Part shown: positions 23,602 to 32,623 of the stretch, in pieces
Layout of the letters: each line of letters opens with the position of its first letter
Numbering within the stretch: position 1 is the stretch's first letter
Assembly (NCBI GenBank): GCA_964587835.1
Contig: CAZPMN010000006.1
Coordinates: 52,001-116,000 of the forward strand
DNA length: 64,000 bases
Reading direction: 5' to 3'
DNA from: Erginobacter sp964587835
Lineage (GTDB): Bacteria > Auribacterota > Erginobacteria > Erginobacterales > Erginobacteraceae
The notes under the pieces: model-generated
Seen by the model: the letters and a program-made list of their open reading frames with translations, nothing else
The model's database searches: none
Told to the model about the DNA's origin: nothing
Made by a program: the position numbers and the translations under genes

Positions 23602-25998
23602 ATGAAAGTCAGCTATAACTGGTTGAAGGAGTTCGTCGAGCTCGAGCTCGGGCCCGAGGAACTGGCCGAAAGACTCACCCTCTCCGGGGCCGAGGTGGAA
23701 CGGGTGGAGAAGATCGTTCCTCCCTTCTCCGGGGTGGTGGTCGGAAGAGTGGCTGCGGTCGAGGCCGATCCGGAGAAGCCGGGCTGGAAGTGGTGCCGAG
23801 TTGAGGCCGGCGGCGCACCGCTGACCGTGCTCTGCGGGGCTCCCAACGTCTCGGTCGGGATGCTGACCGCGGCGGCCCTTCCCGGAGCGGTCCTCCCCGC
23901 AGGGGAAGTGGCGGCGAGAAAGATGGGGAAAAGGCTCTCCGAGGCGGTTCTCTGCTCGGAGCGGGAACTGGGGCTGAGCGAGGACGCCAGCGGGGTGATC
24001 GAGCTTCCCGCGGACCTGGCCCCGGGCCGATCCCTGGCCGAGGCGCTCGGCTTAGCCGACGCGGTCCTGGAGATAGATGTCACTCCCAACCGCCCCGACC
24101 TACTCTCTATCCAGGGGGTGGCCCGGGACGTCGCCGCCTTGACCGGGAAGGGCCTGCTGCGCCCACCGCCACTCCGGATTCCGACCGGGGAGCCGATCGG
24201 GGACGGCGCCGAGGTGACGATCAAGGATTATCAGCTCTGTCCCCGTTACTGTGCTCGACTGATCCGCGGAGTGAAGATCGCTCCCAGTTCTTTCCCGATC
24301 CGTCGGCGACTGGAACTGGGAGGGGTCAAGGCGGTTAACAATGTTGTGGACGCCACCAATTATCTCCTTTTGGAACTGGGACATCCTCTGCACGCCTTTG
24401 ATCACCGCCGCCTGGCCGGGGGAGAGGTGATCGTCCGGGCCGCCCGGCCGGGAGAATCGATTGTTACCATCGACGGCACTCAGAGGGAGCTGCCGGCCTC
24501 GACCCTGGTAATCGCCGACCGCGAGAAGCCGGTGGCGGTGGCGGGGGTGATGGGCGGTCTAAACTCTGAGATAGAGGCGGAAACCGTCGATGTTCTCCTG
24601 GAGAGTGCCGTCTTCAACCCGGTCTCCATCCGCAGAACCTCACGGGTGCTCGGGATGTCCTCTGAAGCCTCCCGAAGATTCGAGCGGGGTACCGATCCCG
24701 AAGCCGCCCCTCTCGCCCTGGAACGGGCCACCGGACTGATCATTGAACTGGCGGGGGGCGCGGCGGCCGGGGGGGCAATCGACCGGCGGCAGACCGATTT
24801 CCTGCGCCGGAAGGTAGAGATCCGCCCCGGGCGGGCGGAGCAACTCCTCGGTTATCCCGTACCTCCCGAGCTGGTGGTCGATACCCTGAGCCGCCTGGGC
24901 CTGGAGCGGAAGGGCAGGGGGAATGACGCCATCCCTTTTATCATTCCCCCCTGGCGGCCCGACCTGACCCGGGAGGTCGATTTGGTGGAGGAGATCGCCC
25001 GGCTGGCCGGTTACGACCGGATCCCCGCCAGCCTCCCGGAGGCGGAGATCACCTACCCCGAGCCTCCGGTGGAACAGACCGTCCCCGAACGGGTCCGGCG
25101 GATCCTTATGGGACTCGGTCTCGACGAGGTGGTCACCTACAGTTTTATGGATCCGAAGTTTCTCGACCGCCTGGGAGTGGAGGAGGACAGCCCCCGGCGA
25201 AGGGCCGTCCGGATCGCTAACCCGGTGAACAAGGAACAAGGTCTGCTTCGGACCACCCTCATCCCCGGTCTGCTCGCGGTAGCCTCCGGCAACTTCAGCC
25301 GCAAGGTTACACCGGTTAATATCTTCGAATGGGGGACCGTCTTCCTTTCCGGCGATTCCGGTTCGGGTGACGAGAAACCGTTGATCTCGCTTTTACTCAC
25401 CGGGCCGACCATAAAACCGGACTGGCGCCGGCCGGAACCGGTAATTGACTTTTTCACCCTGAAGGGGTTTCTGGAACTCCTGGCCGGCCGGCTGGGAGTA
25501 GGGGAGCTGGTATTCTCGCCGGCCGATGATCCCGTCTTCCAGCCCGGACAGTGCGCACATATCGAAGCTGGGAAAAGTTTCCTGGGCGTTGCCGGCAAGC
25601 TTTCCCGGCGCGTTCTCGAGGCCTGCTCGATCCCAGGGCCGGCCTTTCTGGCCGAATTGGAGGCCAGGCCTTTCCTGACGGCGGCCGGGAAGATTGCCGC
25701 CTTCGTCCAGCTCGACCAGTATCCCGCCATTCGCCGGGATATGGCCCTGGTGGTGGATGAAAGCGTCTCTTTCCGGCAGGTGAAAGCGGCCATCGAAAAG
25801 GCCCGTCCGGAACTGCTCGAGAATTTCGAACTCTTCGATCTTTACCGGGGGAGCCAGATACCGGAAGGAAAAAAAAGTTTCGCCTTGAGATTGAACTACC
25901 GATCCCAATGTGATACTCTTCTGGAAACAACGGTGAACAAGGTTCACCAGAAATTACTGAATTCCCTGGAAACTGGGCTGAACTGCAGTTTCCGGTAA
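23602..25998 (+). CDS. pheT: Phenylalanyl-tRNA synthetase beta subunit
   Basis: The 798-residue protein starts MKVSYNWLKEFVELELGPEEL. It has the EMAP/tRNA-binding domain (about 40-150), B3/B4 editing domain (NNVVDATNYLLLELGHPLHAF), B5 domain, a catalytic-like core (ILMGLGLDEVVTYSFM) and the C-terminal ferredoxin-fold anticodon domain (QLDQYPAIRRDMALVVD). Length is normal for the family. The only ribosome-site-like sequence upstream is GGTGA within the end of the repeat element, 12 bases from the ATG. Confidence 0.96.
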   Translation: MKVSYNWLKEFVELELGPEELAERLTLSGAEVERVEKIVPPFSGVVVGRVAAVEADPEKPGWKWCRVEAGGAPLTVLCGAPNVSVGMLTAAALPGAVLPAGEVAARKMGKRLSEAVLCSERELGLSEDASGVIELPADLAPGRSLAEALGLADAVLEIDVTPNRPDLLSIQGVARDVAALTGKGLLRPPPLRIPTGEPIGDGAEVTIKDYQLCPRYCARLIRGVKIAPSSFPIRRRLELGGVKAVNNVVDATNYLLLELGHPLHAFDHRRLAGGEVIVRAARPGESIVTIDGTQRELPASTLVIADREKPVAVAGVMGGLNSEIEAETVDVLLESAVFNPVSIRRTSRVLGMSSEASRRFERGTDPEAAPLALERATGLIIELAGGAAAGGAIDRRQTDFLRRKVEIRPGRAEQLLGYPVPPELVVDTLSRLGLERKGRGNDAIPFIIPPWRPDLTREVDLVEEIARLAGYDRIPASLPEAEITYPEPPVEQTVPERVRRILMGLGLDEVVTYSFMDPKFLDRLGVEEDSPRRRAVRIANPVNKEQGLLRTTLIPGLLAVASGNFSRKVTPVNIFEWGTVFLSGDSGSGDEKPLISLLLTGPTIKPDWRRPEPVIDFFTLKGFLELLAGRLGVGELVFSPADDPVFQPGQCAHIEAGKSFLGVAGKLSRRVLEACSIPGPAFLAELEARPFLTAAGKIAAFVQLDQYPAIRRDMALVVDESVSFRQVKAAIEKARPELLENFELFDLYRGSQIPEGKKSFALRLNYRSQCDTLLETTVNKVHQKLLNSLETGLNCSFR

Positions 25999-26333
25999 GC
26001 AAGAGGACTTAGGATAGTCAGCATTACCTGTCACAAACGAATATAAAAGAACAAAGAGGCACCAGATTCAACGGCGATCCCCCGACGGGAACTCCGTCTT
26101 CGGGGCGCCCAGTAGGGCAACTTACGGTTATTCGCGGAAATTTCACTCAGCATACTATCTATTAATCTGCTGATTCTTCGGTTAGATGAACGCGTTCAGG
26201 GTCGAACAAGTGAGCGGGAATAATCTTTCAGGAAAGGTTTTGTTGCTAACCTGACATCCTGGCCTGTCCCTCCCGCTCCGGCCCTATTCCGGAAGTTGCC
26301 TTGCCCGTCTCTGTTGCCGGGCAGGGCTTTTTT
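25999..26333 (+). other. Gene-free spacer before rarA, possible structured RNA
   Basis: The 335 bases contain no credible coding frame. A hairpin (CCCCGACGG/CCGTCTTCGGGG) is near 26077-26103. From about 26210 a long imperfect stem is visible: GAGCGGGA pairs with TCCCGCTC, CAGGA with TCCTG, and AGGTT with AACCT. The stretch ends in a strong terminator at 26298-26333. Context (next to rarA and the folate cyclo-ligase gene) is where 6S RNA often lies in bacteria. The sequence could not be matched to 6S by eye, so this remains a candidate. Confidence 0.35.
26298..26333 (+). terminator. Intrinsic terminator abutting rarA
   Basis: GCCTTGCCCG (26298-26307) pairs with CGGGCAGGGC (26318-26327), with one G-U pair, around a 10-base loop. 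It is followed by six T (26328-26333). The last T directly precedes the rarA ATG, so something upstream is terminated here. Confidence 0.75.
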
Positions 26334-27674
26334 ATGGATCTGTTTTCCCAGGAGACAGACCGGATTCGGGAGGAAAATGCTTCCCTGGCTTACCGGATGC
26401 GGCCCCGCGACATCTCGGAGCTGGTGGGGCAGGAGGAACTCCTCGGTCCGGGCAAGCTGTTGCGGCGGCTGATCGCGGATGACCGGATTCGCTCCGTGAT
26501 TATCTTCGGCCCTCCCGGCACCGGCAAGACCAGCCTGGTCCGGATTATCGGCGCGAGCACCGGCGCGTTCTTTGCCACCCTCTCGGCGGTCGATTCCAAT
26601 GTCGCCCGGGTCAAGGAAGTAATCGCCGGGGCCCGCCACCGGCGGGCCAATAGCGGCCGGGGCACCCTGCTCTTCGTGGACGAACTCCATCGTTTCAACC
26701 GAGCGCAGCAGGAGGTCCTTCTTCCCCACATCGAGGATGGGACCATCTCGTTTCTGGGCCTGACCACGCTCAACCCCTTTCACGCCCTGGCCCCGGCCCT
26801 GCTCTCCCGCTCCCAGCTTTTCCGTTTCCACTCACTCTCCCCGGGCGCGATTACCCGACTGTTGCAGGCGGCGCTGGGAGACTCGGAACGGGGATTGGGA
26901 GACTGGAAGGTCACCCTCTCCCCCGGGGCGAGGGAATTTCTCTCCCGTTTCTGCGAGGGGGACGGCCGCCGCGCGCTCAACACTCTGGAAGTGGCCGCGG
27001 CGATGGCCGCCCCCGATCCTTCGGGCCGGAGGGTCATCACCCGCCAGCTGGCCGAGGAGGCCGGGCAGAAGAAGATCATCTCCTCCGACCGGGCGGGAGA
27101 CGAGCATTACGACACCATTTCGGCATTCATCAAGAGCGTCCGGGGTTCTGATCCGGACGCCGCCCTTTACTGGCTGGCGAGAATGATCAAGGGCGGGCAA
27201 GATCCGCGCTTTTTGGCCCGGCGCCTGATTATCCTGGCTGCGGAAGATATCGGCAATGCCGATCCCCAGGCCCTGACCCTGGCCCTGGCCGCCGCCCGAG
27301 CCCTGGAGTACGTGGGGATGCCGGAGGGTCAGTTGATCCTGGCCCAGGCGGCAACCTACCTGGCCGCCGCTCCCAAGAGCAACGCCTCTTACCGTGGCCT
27401 GCAGCTGGCCCTGAAAGACGTGGAGAATGAACCCCTCCAGCCGGTTCCCGATCACCTGAAGAACCGTCCCCTGGATTCCTCCGGGGAGCAGGGAAAGCGT
27501 CGGCGATACCTCTACCCCCACGATCATCCTGCAGGCTGGGTCGAGCAGGACTATCTGACGGTGAATAAGAGATACTATTTCCCTGCCGACCGCGGTTACG
27601 AAGTCGTGATCGGAGAGAGATTGCGAACGCTGAAAGGTCAGCCCGGTGAGGAGAACAAATCAGGAAAAGAGTAA
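26334..27674 (+). CDS. rarA: Replication-associated recombination protein A (AAA+ clamp-loader-like)
   Basis: From the ATG at 26334 the protein is 446 residues, close to the E. coli length. A TTG 33 bases upstream would place the start inside the terminator. It has MRPRDISELVGQEELLG, Walker A GPPGTGKTS, Walker B TLLFVDELHRFN, sensor 1 FLGLTTLNP, and the C-terminal tetramerisation domain with YPHDHPAGWVEQDYL. RarA/MgsA acts at stalled forks together with SSB. It is followed by a repeat spacer and the folate cyclo-ligase. Confidence 0.95.
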   Translation: MDLFSQETDRIREENASLAYRMRPRDISELVGQEELLGPGKLLRRLIADDRIRSVIIFGPPGTGKTSLVRIIGASTGAFFATLSAVDSNVARVKEVIAGARHRRANSGRGTLLFVDELHRFNRAQQEVLLPHIEDGTISFLGLTTLNPFHALAPALLSRSQLFRFHSLSPGAITRLLQAALGDSERGLGDWKVTLSPGAREFLSRFCEGDGRRALNTLEVAAAMAAPDPSGRRVITRQLAEEAGQKKIISSDRAGDEHYDTISAFIKSVRGSDPDAALYWLARMIKGGQDPRFLARRLIILAAEDIGNADPQALTLALAAARALEYVGMPEGQLILAQAATYLAAAPKSNASYRGLQLALKDVENEPLQPVPDHLKNRPLDSSGEQGKRRRYLYPHDHPAGWVEQDYLTVNKRYYFPADRGYEVVIGERLRTLKGQPGEENKSGKE

Positions 27675-27675
27675 T

Positions 27676-27775
27676 GAATATCCAATATCCAGCAGGGAAT
27701 ATCCAATGAAGAAAGGACCATGCTTGCTCCCCTACTTGGATATTGGGTGCTTCTTGTTGGTTGTTGGATATTGAA
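27676..27775. repeat. AATATCCAAT inverted-repeat spacer
   Basis: The left side (27676-27710) carries GAATATCCAATATCCAGCAG and GAATATCCAAT. The right side (27736-27775) carries the inverse, CTTGGATATTGGG and GTTGGATATTGAA. The same family as 5769-5800, here in palindromic arrangement. Confidence 0.6.
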
Positions 27776-27789
27776 ATCTGATAAGACCA

Positions 27790-28473
27790 GTGAGAACTGA
27801 ACTGAGAAAACGGGGACGGGAGGGCCGCGAAGCCTTGGGTCGGGAGGAAGTCCGGCGGCGCAGCCGGATGATCGTTCGCCGGCTCCTCGCCCGCCCCGAA
27901 TACCGCCGAGCGCGGATACTGTTCTGCTACCTTGATGCCGATAACGAGGTGGAGACGGGGGAGATCATCCGGACCGCCCTGGAGAAGAAGAAGCTGGTCG
28001 CCGTTCCCCTGGTCGAGGAGCAGTCCGGAACTCTGAGGGCGGTCCCGATTCGGGACCTCGACCGGGATCTTTCCCCCGGTTTCCGGGGAATCCGAGAGCC
28101 GGTCGATCGTAAGTCTCCCGGGCTTGATCCCCGCGATATCGATCTGGCCATCGTCCCCGGCACAGCCTTTGACCGGGCCGGCAACCGGCTGGGCCGGGGT
28201 GGGGGATATTACGACCGGTTCCTGCCCCGACTTCGCCGAACCGCCTGCCGGCTTGGGGTGGCCTTTGAGTGTCAAATGGCGGAGGTGATAGTTCCCCAGC
28301 CGCACGACCAGGCAATGGATATGATCATCACCGAGGAGAGGGTCATCGGACCCTGCGCACAGGGGAATGATCTACCTCCTACCCGGGACGGCCTTCCCGA
28401 GAAAGCAGAGAGCGGCATTGCCGCCCGGGTTAACCAATCAAGCGATAATCAGCCCGAATCATTCGGGAATTAA
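27790..28473 (+). CDS. 5-formyltetrahydrofolate cyclo-ligase
   Basis: The 227-residue protein has a GTG start. It converts 5-formyl-THF to 5,10-methenyl-THF with ATP. Family features are the basic N-terminus (RTELRKRGREGREAL), ARILFCYLDADNEVET, AIVPGTAFDRAGNRLGRGGG followed by YYDRFL, and MDMIITEERV near residue 180. About 35 extra C-terminal residues after the conserved end are not explained; they run to 17 bases before the rny start. The link rarA - cyclo-ligase - rny is colinear, with all genes on the same strand. Confidence 0.9.
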   Translation: MRTELRKRGREGREALGREEVRRRSRMIVRRLLARPEYRRARILFCYLDADNEVETGEIIRTALEKKKLVAVPLVEEQSGTLRAVPIRDLDRDLSPGFRGIREPVDRKSPGLDPRDIDLAIVPGTAFDRAGNRLGRGGGYYDRFLPRLRRTACRLGVAFECQMAEVIVPQPHDQAMDMIITEERVIGPCAQGNDLPPTRDGLPEKAESGIAARVNQSSDNQPESFGN

Positions 28474-28489
28474 GAGCGAGGTGAATGAT

Positions 28490-30052
28490 ATGAATAATAT
28501 TGTCGTCTACATCATCGTGGCGGCGGGCGTCCTGATCGGGATCGGAGTTGGGTTTGGAATCTACGCCCTCTGGTCCCGGCGGCGGATCGTATTTGCCACC
28601 CAGCGGGCCAAGGTGATTATTGAGGACGCCAACCGGGAAGTGGCCGCCCGCCGGAAAGAGGTGGCGCTGCAGGCCAAGGAGGAGCTCTACCGGACCCGGA
28701 CGCAGTTCGAGAGGGAGACCAGGCAGGAACGCCAGGAACTTAAGGACCTGGAGAAGAGGATCAATTCGCGCGAGGAGAACCTGGAGCGCAAGCTGAACTT
28801 CCTGGAGCGCCGGGAGGCCAAATTCCAGGACCGGGAGAAGAAATTCAAGGACCGCGAGCAGGTCTTCGGCGAGAAAGAGGCCGAGGTCAAATCCCTGATT
28901 GATAAGCAGCAGGCGCGTCTGCAGCAGATTTCCGGATTGAGTCGGGAAGAAGCCAAGAACATCCTCCTTGCTTCCCTCAAGGAAGAAGCGGAGCGGGAAG
29001 GAGCCCTGATCGGACGCCAGATCGAAAGCGAGGCCCGGGAGAAGGCGGAACAGGAAGCAAGAAAGATCATCACCCTGGCCATCCAGCGTTACGCCTCCGA
29101 CCAGGTCTCCGAGGTGGCCGTCTCGGCCATTCCCCTGCCCAACGACGAGATGAAGGGGAGGATCATCGGCCGGGAAGGGCGGAATATTCGGGCTTTCCAG
29201 GCCTTGACCGGAGTCGACATCATCGTCGATGACACCCCGGAAGTGGTGGTTCTCTCCGGTTTCGACCCCGTCCGGCGGGAGATCGCCCGGCAGGCTTTAA
29301 AAAAACTGGTCAGCGACGGCCGGATCCACCCCCCCCGGATCGAGGAGGTGGTGAAGAAGGTCTCCGCAGAGGTGGAACGATCGATCCGGGAGGCCGGGGA
29401 ACAAGCTGCTTTTGAAGTCGGAATTCCCGGTCTGAAACCGGAGCTGCTCAAGATCCTGGGGCGGCTGCGCTACCGGACCAGTTATGGACAGAACGTCCTC
29501 GATCACTCCCGGGAAGTCGCTTTTCTGATGGGGATTATGGCCTCGGAACTGGAACTGGACGTTCAGACGGCCAAGAAGATTGGTTTGCTTCACGATATCG
29601 GAAAGGCCGTCGATCACGAAGTGGAAGGCCCCCACGCCGAAATCGGAGCCAACCTGGCCCGGAAATTCGGTTTTCCCCCGCTGATCGTCCAGGCGATCGC
29701 CGCCCACCACGGAGAAGTGGAGCCGCAATCGGTCTACGATTTCCTCGCCCAGGCAGGTGACGCTATCTCCGCCGCCCGGCCAGGGGCACGTTCGGAGAGT
29801 CTGGAAGGTTACCTGAAACGGCTGGGAAAGTTGGAGCAGCTGGCCCTTTCCTTCAACGGGGTAAAAAAAGCTTACGCCATCCAGGCCGGGCGGGAGGTCC
29901 GGGTGATGGTGGAACCGGACAAGGTGGGAGATCACGAAACGGTGCACATCGCCCGGAACATCAGCAAAAAGATCGAGGAGGAGATGGATTACCCCGGGCA
30001 GGTCAAGATCACCGTGCTCAGGGAGACCAGGGCGGTGGAGTACGCCAAGTGA
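28490..30052 (+). CDS. rny: Ribonuclease Y
   Basis: The 520-residue enzyme is the same size as B. subtilis RNase Y. It has an N-terminal membrane anchor (residues 5-27), a long charged coiled coil (to about 190), a KH domain (GRIIGREGRNIRAFQALTGV) and an HD domain (LLHDIGKAVDHEVEGPHAEI). It initiates mRNA decay at the membrane. The ATG at 28490 has GAGGTG 7 bases upstream; longer in-frame openings enter the previous gene. The stop overlaps the ymdB start, an arrangement (rny-ymdB) conserved in many bacteria. Confidence 0.96.
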   Translation: MNNIVVYIIVAAGVLIGIGVGFGIYALWSRRRIVFATQRAKVIIEDANREVAARRKEVALQAKEELYRTRTQFERETRQERQELKDLEKRINSREENLERKLNFLERREAKFQDREKKFKDREQVFGEKEAEVKSLIDKQQARLQQISGLSREEAKNILLASLKEEAEREGALIGRQIESEAREKAEQEARKIITLAIQRYASDQVSEVAVSAIPLPNDEMKGRIIGREGRNIRAFQALTGVDIIVDDTPEVVVLSGFDPVRREIARQALKKLVSDGRIHPPRIEEVVKKVSAEVERSIREAGEQAAFEVGIPGLKPELLKILGRLRYRTSYGQNVLDHSREVAFLMGIMASELELDVQTAKKIGLLHDIGKAVDHEVEGPHAEIGANLARKFGFPPLIVQAIAAHHGEVEPQSVYDFLAQAGDAISAARPGARSESLEGYLKRLGKLEQLALSFNGVKKAYAIQAGREVRVMVEPDKVGDHETVHIARNISKKIEEEMDYPGQVKITVLRETRAVEYAK

Positions 30053-30849
30053 TGAGCGACTTCGTCCGGATTCTTATGGTTGGTGACGTCGTCGGCAAAC
30101 CGGGCCGGGAGGCCTGCGCCGAAATCCTCCCCCGCCTGCGGGAAAGGGAGGGAATAAACTTTACGGTGGTCAACGCCGAAAACGCCGCCGGCGGATCCGG
30201 CCTGACCGGGAAGGCCGTCTCCCGTCTTCTCGCCGCCGGAGCTGACGTCCTCACTGCCGGCGATCACGTCTGGAGGAACAAGGAAATTTTCTCCTTTATC
30301 GCCGACCAGGCCCGGTTGCTGCGGCCGGCTAACTTTCCCCCCGGAACCCCGGGGAGGGGAAGCGGAATTTTCGCCGCTTCGGGTGGGGTCGAGATCGGGG
30401 TGATCAACCTGTTGGGGAGGGTCTTTATGAAGCCAGCCGACTGCCCCTTCCGCCAGGGCGACCGGGAGATCGAGGCCTTAAAGAGGCGGACGAAGATCAT
30501 CCTGATCGACTTTCACGCCGAGGCCACTTCGGAAAAAGAGGCTTTCGGTTACCACTGTGCTGGAAGGGTATCCGCCGTCTGCGGGACCCACACCCACGTC
30601 CCCACCGCCGATGAGCGGGTTCTGGCGGGGGGAACGGCCTATATCACCGACTTGGGGATGACCGGAGCCTCGGAGTCGATCCTAGGCCGGGAGATCGAGC
30701 CGGTCCTGAAGGTCTTCACCACGGGATTGCCGGCCTACTTCGCGGTCGCCGGGGGCAGGCCGGTCCTAGAAGGGGCGGTGATCGAGGTCGATCCCGCCAC
30801 CGGGAAAGCAGCAACCATCCGCCGCGTCCGCGAAGAGTTGACGGGATAA
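30052..30849 (+). CDS. ymdB: YmdB-family metallophosphoesterase
   Basis: The ATG at 30052 shares a base with the rny stop; a GTG one codon earlier is possible. The protein has about 265 residues. The family motifs are ILMVGDVVGKPGREA, VVNAENAAGGSGLTGK, LTAGDHVWRNKEI, LIDFHAEATSEKEAFG and VCGTHTHVPTADERVL. YmdB homologues are cyclic-nucleotide phosphodiesterases that influence RNase Y-linked gene expression. The catalytic metal ligands (Asp, Asn, Glu, His) are visible in these motifs. Confidence 0.94.
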   Translation: MSDFVRILMVGDVVGKPGREACAEILPRLREREGINFTVVNAENAAGGSGLTGKAVSRLLAAGADVLTAGDHVWRNKEIFSFIADQARLLRPANFPPGTPGRGSGIFAASGGVEIGVINLLGRVFMKPADCPFRQGDREIEALKRRTKIILIDFHAEATSEKEAFGYHCAGRVSAVCGTHTHVPTADERVLAGGTAYITDLGMTGASESILGREIEPVLKVFTTGLPAYFAVAGGRPVLEGAVIEVDPATGKAATIRRVREELTG

Positions 30850-31085
30850 CGGGATGACCTTTAGACAGGATAACAGGATTTACAGGATAGGAGCGAAACA
30901 GATACTGTCCCCGTGTGCAAGAAAACTGCCGACAATTTTTGGATCTTGCCGACTGCCAGTCATTGGGAGGACCCCGAGCAGAGCGAGGGGGACGAAGCAA
31001 TCTCAATTCCCTATTCCCCAATTAATCCTGTAGATCCTGTTATCCTGTCCAAAATTTGTTTTTATCCAGTTCATCCAGTCGGAGA
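30840..31085. repeat. GACAGGATAACAGGAT inverted repeat pair
   Basis: About 25 bases beginning GACAGGATAACAGGAT near 30863 reappear inverted, with one mismatch, at about 31025-31050 (ATCCTGTTATCCTGTC). Between them, GGACGAAGCAATCT near 30990 is shared with the element at 49059. The last part (TCCAGTTCATCCAGTC) leads into xseA. Confidence 0.65.
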
Positions 31086-31099
31086 GCGGCAGGACTATT

Positions 31100-32311
31100 A
31101 TGGAAATCAGGCCGGTCAGGCAGAAGATCCTCACGGTCAGTGAACTGACGGGGAGGATCAAGAAGCTTCTCGAGGCTCGCTTCTTTACGGTGGCGGTGGC
31201 GGGAGAAATCTCTAACCTCCGGAGGCCGGCTTCCGGGCACCTCTACTTCACCCTCCAGGACTCCGCCAGCCAGATCCCGGCGGTCTGTTTCCGGGAGGAG
31301 GCGCGCCGGCTCGGGCTGGAACTGAAGGACGGGCTCGAGGTGACCGCCCGAGGGAGGATCACCGTTTACAGCCCCCGGGGCACTTACCAGCTGGTAGTCT
31401 CGCAGGCGGAGCTCAAGGGGGAGGGGGCACTCCAGCGCGCCCGGGAGCAGCTCAAGGCCCGTCTGGCCGCCGAAGGCCTCTTCGATCCAGAGCGAAAGAG
31501 GAAAATCCCTCCGCTTCCCGAGAGAGTGGGGGTAATCACCTCTCCCTCTGGAGCCGCTATCCGGGATATCCTCCAGGTAATCGGGCGGAGATTCGGGTCA
31601 ATCGGAATAGTCATCAATCCCGTTCCCGTCCAGGGTGATGGCGCGGCGGGCGAGATCGCCCGGGCGCTGGAGGAATTCAACCGCTGGGAGAATGTGGACG
31701 TGATCATCGTCGGCCGGGGAGGAGGGTCAATGGAAGATCTCCAGCCATTCAACGAGGAATCGGTGGTCCGGGCCATCTCAACCTCGAAGATTCCGGTCAT
31801 TTCCGCGGTCGGTCACGAGACCGACTGGACCCTGGCCGACCTGGTCGCCGACCTGCGGGCTCCCACTCCCTCGGCAGCGGCCGAGTTGGTAATCGCCGAG
31901 AAACGCCAGCTGCTGTTCTCCCTGGAGCGGTTAGCCCGCCGACTGGATCGGGCTCTCAGCTACCTTCTGGGGAACCTCCGAGGCCGGGTGGAGCGAGCCC
32001 TGCGCTCGGCGACTATCCACGATCCGCGCCGCCTGCTCTGGCAATCTCGCCAGCAGTGTGACGAGCTGACCTCCCGGCTTCACCGGCGGGCCGGGATCCG
32101 GTTGAACTTTGCCCGGCAGCAGGCGGAGTCCCTTCGCCGGCGGCTGGAAGGAGTGAACCCTGCGGCCGTCCTGGCCCGGGGTTACAGCTTTACCAGCCGG
32201 GTCAGTGATGGTAAGATAGTGACCTCGGCTTCAATGCTGGAAGTCGGCGAGGCGGTGAGGGTCCGGCTGAAGCAAGGCGAGTTTGATTCCACCGTCCGCC
32301 GGATTTCTTAG
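31100..32311 (+). CDS. xseA: Exodeoxyribonuclease VII large subunit
   Basis: This 403-residue protein has an N-terminal OB-fold (VAVAGEISNLRRPASGHLYF), followed by the catalytic region (RVGVITSPSGAAIRDIL, VDVIIVGRGGGSMEDLQPFN, PVISAVGHETDWTLADLVAD). A helical coiled-coil region and the C-terminal VLARGYSF complete it. With XseB it degrades single-stranded DNA. The xseB gene follows 72 bases later, then dxs after 3 bases, the usual cluster. Confidence 0.96.
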   Translation: MEIRPVRQKILTVSELTGRIKKLLEARFFTVAVAGEISNLRRPASGHLYFTLQDSASQIPAVCFREEARRLGLELKDGLEVTARGRITVYSPRGTYQLVVSQAELKGEGALQRAREQLKARLAAEGLFDPERKRKIPPLPERVGVITSPSGAAIRDILQVIGRRFGSIGIVINPVPVQGDGAAGEIARALEEFNRWENVDVIIVGRGGGSMEDLQPFNEESVVRAISTSKIPVISAVGHETDWTLADLVADLRAPTPSAAAELVIAEKRQLLFSLERLARRLDRALSYLLGNLRGRVERALRSATIHDPRRLLWQSRQQCDELTSRLHRRAGIRLNFARQQAESLRRRLEGVNPAAVLARGYSFTSRVSDGKIVTSASMLEVGEAVRVRLKQGEFDSTVRRIS

Positions 32312-32383
32312 AACCCGCTTTGAAGATGGCAACCAAGCTCAAAATACGAGCTAAAATTTGACGGATCCGGGAGAAACACCAGA

Positions 32384-32620
32384 ATGGCCGAGATGAAGTT
32401 TGACCAGGCGCTGAAACGCCTGGAGAAAATAGTCGAAGAGATGGAGGAAGAGGAGGTCCCCCTTGAGGAGAGTCTGAAGAAGTACGAGGAGGGGGTGAAA
32501 CTGTCGGCGTTCTGTCTGGAGAAGCTCGACCAGGCGGAGAAGAAAATCGAAATCTTGAAGCAGACGGCCGGACCGCAACCGGAGACCGAACCCTTCAACC
32601 GAACCGGAGAAGAGGATTAG
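32384..32620 (+). CDS. xseB: Exodeoxyribonuclease VII small subunit
   Basis: The 78-residue protein has the XseB signature KFDQALKRLEKIVEEME, LEESLKKYEEGVKLS and CLEKLDQAEKKIEIL. It is an all-helical partner of XseA; several copies bind one large subunit. It ends 3 bases before dxs. Confidence 0.95.
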   Translation: MAEMKFDQALKRLEKIVEEMEEEEVPLEESLKKYEEGVKLSAFCLEKLDQAEKKIEILKQTAGPQPETEPFNRTGEED

Positions 32621-32623
32621 CTG

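Noticed and set aside
26210..26280. SRP (4.5S) RNA gene
   Set aside because: The stem lacks the conserved GGAA tetraloop and the asymmetric loop sequence on either strand.
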